Part shown: one piece after another, positions 22,401 to 26,455 of the stretch | How the letters are laid out: each line of letters opens with the position of its first letter | How positions within the stretch are numbered: the stretch's first letter is position 1 | From: Phocaeicola_A sp963625535 | GTDB taxonomy: Bacteria; Bacteroidota; Bacteroidia; Bacteroidales; Bacteroidaceae | DNA: 26,455 nt | Assembly: GCA_963625535.1 (NCBI GenBank) | Contig: CAVFUK010000008.1 | Span: 1-26,455 of the forward strand | Direction: 5' to 3' | The notes under the pieces: model-generated | What the model was told of the DNA's origin: nothing | The model's input: only the letters and a program-made list of their open reading frames with translations | Databases searched by the model: none | Translations under genes and position numbers: made by a program

Positions 22401-23195
22401 CTCCAGCCATTGGCGCTTAGCCTGCTGTCGTTCTCTCAGAGTCTTCTTCTCCGCATAGCTTTGCTGCAACTGCTTCATCTCGCCGGCGAGAGCCTCCACC
22501 TCCTCGTCCGTCAGCACGGCGATGGCGTCGGCTTGGACCTTGTCCTTCATCCACAACTCTTTGCGCCGTTGCGTCTCCGCATAAATCTTCGCTCCTATTT
22601 TCGAGTAGATGTCCACACCGGTAATCTTCTCCAGGATGGCGGCTTTCTCGTCGTCCTTGCTGTTGAGGAAGCGGGTGAACTCGCCCTGTGCCAACATCGT
22701 GGTGCGGCAGAACTGCTCGAAGGTCAGTCCCACTGCTTCGCCAATCTCTTGCCGGATGTCCGCTTGCTTGGTGAAGGTCTGCTCCTTCCCGTCTCGCGTC
22801 ACCGTCAGCATCCAGTAGACTTGTTGCAACTTGCCGGTGACTTTCTTGCGTGCGCGGTACACGGTCCAACTGGCGGTGTAGGGACAGCCGTTGTTGCCTT
22901 CGAAGGTCAGCGTGATGATTCCCTCGGCGGTATTCTTGCGTAGCATCTGCCGTGTGTCGTTGATGTATAGTCCATTATCCCCGTCGTGCGTTTTGCCCTC
23001 CATCTTCGTGTGGTTCATGCGTGGGGTGTCGTTGAACAGGGCCAGGCAGATGGCGTCCAGTATGGTGGACTTGCCCGAGCCGGTGTTGCCGGTGATGAGG
23101 AACACCTCGCTTTGGGCGAGCGGTGCGCTCTCGAAGTCAATCTCCGCATCCTCGATGGACGCGATGTTGTGTATGTGAAGTTGTTTGATTTTCAT
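19425..23195 (-). CDS. sbcC: SbcC/Rad50-type nuclease ATPase subunit
   Basis: The 1256-residue SMC-like ATPase is the partner of SbcD and opens and cuts DNA hairpins, blocked ends and palindromes. Walker A is GNTGSGKST (36-44) and the Q-loop region contains TMLAQGEFTRFL. The long coiled coil is interrupted by the zinc hook CPVC (549-552). Near the C-terminus lie the ABC signature NTLSGGESFLVSLSLALAL and Walker B VDTLFIDEGFGTL. It is about 200 residues longer than usual. Two low-complexity insertions in the C-terminal coiled-coil arm account for part of this: six octapeptide repeats at about residues 818-866, and a Ser/Glu/Asp-rich stretch at about 971-1022. The reading frame is intact. It starts 12 bp after sbcD. 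Confidence 0.95.
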   Translation of the reverse strand: MKIKQLHIHNIASIEDAEIDFESAPLAQSEVFLITGNTGSGKSTILDAICLALFNDTPRMNHTKMEGKTHDGDNGLYINDTRQMLRKNTAEGIITLTFEGNNGCPYTASWTVYRARKKVTGKLQQVYWMLTVTRDGKEQTFTKQADIRQEIGEAVGLTFEQFCRTTMLAQGEFTRFLNSKDDEKAAILEKITGVDIYSKIGAKIYAETQRRKELWMKDKVQADAIAVLTDEEVEALAGEMKQLQQSYAEKKTLRERQQAKRQWLETEAEKRKKVEETRGSLAKAQRVVESEEFRRWDTIVNQWNETIEARGWLSRQREALLRMKQLKADCGKLSDRLRNLQAGAAWAEQQNARTEREMAELDAYLEQEKERKAVYEQADSIVIHLQTFIESQQEAAKKAKEVAQLQAKLQVAQKEMEEAQKAEAEKSQVHEEQKRALEKREAELADMNLPRLHQENDTKKEIRRRIELTREHYARLQDIRQTRQQKETTLQQLQTRIAEEQTQLNELITVASAAKQKKVEREEHLNRQKDTVNNFAKAIRGRLRVGDRCPVCQAEVTNVFHEAEFDQLYAEAEKAFKASEQELEDLTSKYRTMEAHLKVDTETYTREKRLLDNDTSLKAAEQTILTDYQKLGLDPQKGLQPLDELDGICREAIATLEKRIADGEALDKLVREMRSAAERLLKEVQRLTETSLRKKEEREQCDRSIELARKEISLNEERAKRAQENISAVISPALWETDWRIDPVRFQKELTTKAQQYQRNVTLRQSLGTALEQQRQTATLVHQALDEIVQTIPQEPSAMDAENSSAATSAGQRYSSATNFARQTVTAIAGQSATDIARQTAANIALQSAANIAQQSAATIVRQSATVAPHEVPNLLKSVNALKSDVAGWCAQQREATSQRKELEEKLSGYYAANPTYNDALLAQLNQISQSDIARMRTSLQNSLADVKTKAEMLAAAERELQAHLAAKPKMEEESASGESASHDEDGCSPSTNDADGLGRTEWATGQANNVPRMLDKRSSIMEDDEKTKALKQQMMEALSQQILQLDNDLRLLDEERGKLMQRLQTNEANKKKREALGLSVEKLYADYNRWDRMNKLIGCSTGKTFQKIAQSYVLESLIHAANTYMKTLTNRYTLKVVTGTFVIQIEDAYQGYASRAANTLSGGESFLVSLSLALALSDIGHQFAVDTLFIDEGFGTLSGEPLQSAIATLRTLHQKNGRHVGIISHIEELKERIPVQIQVQQSGNSSSSKVVTVSI
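20599..20742 (-). repeat. In-frame 24-bp tandem repeat inside sbcC
   Basis: Six consecutive units of exactly 24 bp encode octapeptides such as SATDIARQ, TAANIALQ, SAANIAQQ and SAATIVRQ. Two neighbouring units (20623-20646 and 20647-20670) are nearly identical, indicating recent duplication. A decayed seventh follows at 20743. The octad pattern does not match the seven-residue heptad of the surrounding coiled coil. Confidence 0.9.
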
Positions 23196-23207
23196 GGTTC
23201 GGTCTCT

Positions 23208-24380
23208 TTAGATGCGTTCTTCTTCGTCAATCAGTCGGCAGGCCTCGTCGAAGACGGCCTCCATCTCCTCGTCGAAAGTCACCCCTACGCTCTCGAGGTA
23301 GCGCTTGGCAATCTCCTTCGGATGGGTCACCCGGAACTCCTGCACCGAGAGGGCCTGCGTGGCGGCCGCGTCGGCGCTGACCTTGCGCACGGCGTTGATG
23401 AGGCAGAAGCGGCAACTCTTCTCCGCCGCTATCTGTTCGGCCTCGCCCTTCGCCTCGGCCGGCAGGTAGTCGTCCACCTCCACGTTGAGGCGGATGTAGG
23501 CGGGGTTGTCGTCGGGAAACTCCTGCAGGGCCGCGCGCGCCTCGTCCCAAGTGGCGAACGCCTCGCCCGGACGGGGTAGTGTGACGAGCGGACGTGGGTT
23601 GCGGATGGGTACCTCCTTCACCACGGGGCGGTCGCCGTGGGCGGCAATCTCCACGATGCTCACCGTGTGCTCGAAGTCCTCGTCGAAGCTGACGGGTAGG
23701 GGAGTGCCGCTGTAGCGCACGTTGTGATGTCCCGTGTGGACGAACTGTTTGCAGTGGATGTGTCCTAGGGCGAGGTAGTCGTAGCCGTGGCCCAGTTCGC
23801 TGATGGAGAGCGACTCAATGCCGCCCACCTCGCGGTCGGTGGCGTTGTCGTGCCCCACCCGGATGCAGCCGTCCACGGTGGTGTGGGCCATCATGACGAC
23901 GGGCAACTGGGTCGTGTTGCGCCGTTCCACCTCGTCGAGCAGTTGCTGGAACAATCCCTCGGGCATGCTACGCTCGTTGCAGTAGGGCACGGCGATGACG
24001 AAGGCTTTCCCGGGGACCTCTACGATGAGGCTCTCGGGATCGTCCTTGTCCACGGCCCCTATGGTGATAACGTTGTGCCGCAGCCAGGGCGTGTGGAAGA
24101 TGTCGTGTCGTGAGGCACTGTCGTGGTTACCAGCCGTCACCACGATGCGCATCTCCGGGCAAGCCTCGTGAATCTGCATCATCCCCTCGGCGAACATCCT
24201 CTGCACGGCGGCCGATGGTTGTGCCGTGTGGTACACGTCGCCGCAGAGCAGAAACAGGTCCGGCTGTTCCTCGCGCACGATGTCCGCCATCTGGCGCAGC
24301 ATGTCCGCCTGCTCGCTCGCACGTTCATTATTATATAGTATATGTCCCAAGTGCCAATCACTTGTGTGTAATAGTCTCAT
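23208..24380 (-). CDS. sbcD: SbcD/Mre11-type nuclease subunit
   Basis: The 390-residue calcineurin-like metallophosphoesterase is the nuclease partner of SbcC in hairpin and double-strand-end processing. All metal motifs are present: DWHLG (Asp8, His10), CGDVYH (Gly47-Asp48), GNHDS (84-88), a central MAHTTV histidine, and LALGHIHCKQ. The C-terminal part (about 260-390) is the SbcD capping domain, ending in an acidic stretch. The length is normal. It is transcribed ahead of sbcC with a 12-bp gap, so equimolar production is likely. A TAGCTTTG promoter box lies about 30 bp upstream of the start codon. Confidence 0.95.
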   Translation of the reverse strand: MRLLHTSDWHLGHILYNNERASEQADMLRQMADIVREEQPDLFLLCGDVYHTAQPSAAVQRMFAEGMMQIHEACPEMRIVVTAGNHDSASRHDIFHTPWLRHNVITIGAVDKDDPESLIVEVPGKAFVIAVPYCNERSMPEGLFQQLLDEVERRNTTQLPVVMMAHTTVDGCIRVGHDNATDREVGGIESLSISELGHGYDYLALGHIHCKQFVHTGHHNVRYSGTPLPVSFDEDFEHTVSIVEIAAHGDRPVVKEVPIRNPRPLVTLPRPGEAFATWDEARAALQEFPDDNPAYIRLNVEVDDYLPAEAKGEAEQIAAEKSCRFCLINAVRKVSADAAATQALSVQEFRVTHPKEIAKRYLESVGVTFDEEMEAVFDEACRLIDEEERI

Positions 24381-24405
24381 GATGCCAATGCTTTTAGTTC
24401 ATCAG

Positions 24406-24413
24406 CAAAGCTA
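24406..24413 (-). promoter_or_regulatory. -7 box of the sbcDC operon
   Basis: TAGCTTTG on the minus strand is an exact TAnnTTTG match, 26 bp before the sbcD start codon. The -33 region is poor (TTCC). Confidence 0.6.
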
Positions 24414-24516
24414 CGAATAATTTTGGAATATCCCTCATCCCGCATGCATTGTAGGTGAAATAGGACACTAACGTGCACTTATTTTATACACCTCCCCACG
24501 TATCTTATCCGTTTTT

Positions 24517-24545
24517 TTTGATTCCATTTGCATTTGCTATATTTG
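24517..24545 (+). promoter_or_regulatory. Promoter of the 5'-nucleotidase gene
   Basis: TTTG (24517-24520) and TATATTTG (24538-24545) are exact -33 and -7 boxes at canonical spacing (17 bp between them). The start would fall near 24552, giving an 80-nt leader. Confidence 0.8.
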
Positions 24546-24631
24546 CACCGTGTTTATGTCCCCTGCATTGGATGAGTAACGTCTGGTTCTTTCCGAGTGG
24601 CGATAGTATAACACATTGACAGAAGATTGAT

Positions 24632-26197
24632 ATGAAGAGACATCTGACTTATCTGATAACCCTCACGGCCGTTTGTTCGATGGCACTGTTCTCTTGCCAG
24701 CCGGTGAAGAACCTGGCAAGGGAGAGGGGCAAAAGCCTTGTGGTCCTCTACGACAACGATGTACATTGCTGCGTGGACGGCTATGCGAAGATGGCCGGAC
24801 TGCGCAACGCCATAGCCGACACGGCCTATGTGGCTGTGGTGTCGTGCGGCGATTACCTGCAGGGTGGCACCGTCGGTGCCCTCTCTGAGGGACAATATGT
24901 GGCAGACATCATGAAGTCCGTCGGCTACGACGCGGTGACGCTGGGCAACCACGAGTTCGACTACAAGACCCCGCGCATGTTCAACCTCCTGTCGTACCTC
25001 GGCGCTCCGGTCACCAGTGTCAACCTGCGCAACCTCTCCACGGGTGAATTCTGCTTCGCTCCTTATATAGTAAAGGAGATGGGCAAGAAGAAAGTGGCGT
25101 TTGTGGGAGTCACCACACCGACCACCGTCTCCACAGAGGCTTATGCCTTCTTCGACGAGAACGACAAGCAACTCTTCGACCTCTGTGCAGCGGACGTTTA
25201 CCAACTGGTGCAGAACGCTGCGGACAAGGCTCGCATGGAGGGTGCCGACCATGTGGTAGTGCTGTCGCATCTGGGCGAGGGCAAAAACTACCTGAACGTG
25301 GATTCGCACGGATTGATTCACAACACCGTCGGCATCGATGTGGTGCTGGATGGCCACACCCATTCCGTGATTCCTTCCGACACGGTGCACAACAAACTCG
25401 GTCAGCCCGTACCCATCTCGCAGACCGGCACCAAGTTCGCCAACATCGGCAAGCTGGTGATAAAGGTCGATGGGCGGATGAGCCTTCAGCTAGTACCCAC
25501 CTCGGAGGTCGCTCAAACCGACCCTCTCGTGGCCCACGTGACGGACAGCATCAACGCGCTGATGGAGAAAGTGACCAACGTCAAGGTCTGCGACAGTGAA
25601 GTGGCTCTCACCATTCTCGACGCGAAAGGCGGCCAGGGGGTACGCAAGGGCGAGACCAACGCAGGCAACCTCGTAGCCGACTCACATCGCGTGTTGACCA
25701 ATGCCGACATTGGTATGGTCAATGGCGGCTGCATCCGCTGCGGACTGCCGGCTGGAACACTCTCTTATGGCGACATCATCAGTATGCTACCCTACGGCAA
25801 CAGTCTCTGCACGGTGGAGATTACCGGGGTCCAGCTGGTGAATCTGCTGAACGCGTGCACCCAGTTCGTACCCGAGGAGGACGGCGAATTTCCTCAAGTG
25901 TCGGGCGTCAAGTTCACCATCGACAAGAGCGGTGGCAAGGGTGTCACCGACGTGATGGTGCGTAACAAGCGGACCGGCGAGTATGAACCCGTAGACCTGG
26001 CTCGCACCTATCTGTTGGCCACGATAGAGTATTGCGTCGTAGGCGGTGGCTTCCGGGGTGCGCTGAAGAAGAACACCACGATGCAGAAGACCGGCTTCAG
26101 CGACAGCGAATGTCTCATCCGCTACCTGAAGGAAAACCTCGCCGGCCACATCGGCCAGAAGTACGCCGGTCCGCAAGGACGCATCACCATCAAGTAA
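24632..26197 (+). CDS. Lipoprotein 5'-nucleotidase / metallophosphatase (UshA-like)
   Basis: The 521-residue surface or periplasmic lipoprotein (lipobox FSCQ, Cys22) hydrolyses nucleotides or similar phosphate esters so the base and phosphate can be taken up. The N-terminal metallophosphatase domain has YDNDVH (Asp43, His45), CGDYLQGG (Asp74), GNHEFD (105-110), LSHLGEG (His213) and LDGHTHS (240-245). The C-terminal 5'-nucleotidase domain (about 305-500) has ETNAGNLVADSHR, NGGCIRCGL and MLPYGNSLCTVEI. In many Bacteroides the two domains are encoded by two adjacent genes; here they form one chain. The promoter at 24517-24545 is strong-looking. It is the only gene on its transcript within the window. 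The exact substrate is not predictable. Confidence 0.92.
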   Translation: MKRHLTYLITLTAVCSMALFSCQPVKNLARERGKSLVVLYDNDVHCCVDGYAKMAGLRNAIADTAYVAVVSCGDYLQGGTVGALSEGQYVADIMKSVGYDAVTLGNHEFDYKTPRMFNLLSYLGAPVTSVNLRNLSTGEFCFAPYIVKEMGKKKVAFVGVTTPTTVSTEAYAFFDENDKQLFDLCAADVYQLVQNAADKARMEGADHVVVLSHLGEGKNYLNVDSHGLIHNTVGIDVVLDGHTHSVIPSDTVHNKLGQPVPISQTGTKFANIGKLVIKVDGRMSLQLVPTSEVAQTDPLVAHVTDSINALMEKVTNVKVCDSEVALTILDAKGGQGVRKGETNAGNLVADSHRVLTNADIGMVNGGCIRCGLPAGTLSYGDIISMLPYGNSLCTVEITGVQLVNLLNACTQFVPEEDGEFPQVSGVKFTIDKSGGKGVTDVMVRNKRTGEYEPVDLARTYLLATIEYCVVGGGFRGALKKNTTMQKTGFSDSECLIRYLKENLAGHIGQKYAGPQGRITIK

Positions 26198-26290
26198 TCA
26201 CACAATCACAGACATAATCATCTACACAGATGACGTAAGCTTCTCCGTAAACGTACTATTTTCCGCCTTCACAAGCCTCGCCCACTAGAT

Positions 26291-26298
26291 TACCTTTG
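26291..26298 (+). promoter_or_regulatory. Possible promoter reading out of the window
   Basis: TACCTTTG is an exact TAnnTTTG box. No clear -33 TTTG is seen at the expected distance. If used, array E would lie at the very start of the transcript, whose gene would be beyond the window edge. Confidence 0.4.
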
Positions 26299-26315
26299 CG
26301 CCTGTTCGGGCCAAG

Positions 26316-26375
26316 ACAACCGATTGTTTTGCCGGATACAACCGATTGTTTTGGCTTATACAACCGGTTGTCTTT
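26316..26375. repeat. Array E: three 22-bp-spaced ACAACCGATTGTTTTG units
   Basis: ACAACCGATTGTTTTG occurs identically at 26316-26331 and 26338-26353. ACAACCGGTTGTCTTTG follows at 26360. The period is exactly 22 bp. The core of copy 3, ACAACCGGTTGT, is a perfect palindrome, and the other two differ from it by one base. Only six bases between copies 1 and 2 are unrelated. The array starts 119 bp past the nucleotidase stop. Confidence 0.88.
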
Positions 26376-26455
26376 GCCCTTGCGAGGCATTGTCTCTGGG
26401 CGGATGGTTTCACCCCTTTTGTGTCGTTAAGTGCGTCATATGACACTTGCGTCAC

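Overview
The window comes from a member of the order Bacteroidales (phylum Bacteroidota). The evidence is the TAnnTTTG-type -7 promoter boxes upstream of most transcription units, Bacteroidota-style surface lipoproteins (Cys followed by Ser-Asp-Asp-Asp), and a PtpA-type prolyl tripeptidyl peptidase, a GH3-family enzyme and DUF3108/Ig-like lipoproteins that are all common in this group. Coding DNA is GC-rich, so long antisense open frames are frequent and were ignored. I cannot place the family or genus with confidence. I see no phage, insertion sequence, CRISPR array, tRNA or rRNA.

Layout. 1-1100: leftward fragments of an extracytoplasmic protein with a DsbD N-terminal-like domain, broken head-to-head at about 1077 against a 5'-truncated ECF sigma factor (1078-1569, +). 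1685-1960 (-): a small HTH-like protein. 2206-3716 (-): a promoter, a cobalamin riboswitch and a BtuG-like surface vitamin B12-binding lipoprotein, with no BtuB beside it. 4115-11881 (-): a six-gene run cysE, RlmL-like rRNA methyltransferase with a long basic repeat tail, ptpA-like peptidase, purD, a polytopic membrane protein, and a DedA/YqaA-type protein. 12118-13095 (+): an MltD-like lytic transglycosylase behind a highly structured leader. 13501-14520 (-): 6-phosphofructokinase. 14632-18899 (+): GH3 enzyme, Ig-like lipoprotein and DUF3108 protein, tightly packed. 18992-19261 (+): rpsO with a strong terminator. 19425-24380 (-): sbcD-sbcC. 24632-26197 (+): a 5'-nucleotidase lipoprotein.

The genes are mostly housekeeping: cysteine synthesis, purine synthesis, glycolysis, DNA end processing, translation, peptidoglycan turnover, and peptide, nucleotide and B12 scavenging at the cell surface.

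The most unusual signal lies between genes. Five separate short arrays (3921-3980, 4037-4091, 13299-13351, 13399-13457, 26316-26375) each contain exactly three degenerate copies of a 9-16 bp, mostly palindromic core at a strict 22 bp (once 23 bp) period. The core sequence differs in every array. A sixth set (13088-13230) repeats at 43-44 bp, which is twice 22, starting on the mltD stop codon. All lie 3' of genes. The shared architecture with unrelated sequence suggests one process or binding factor, and I do not recognise it as a described element. Secondary points of interest are the three-way-junction leader of mltD, the solo riboswitch-btuG unit, in-frame peptide repeats in SbcC and in the RlmL-like protein, and the breakpoint at about 1077.
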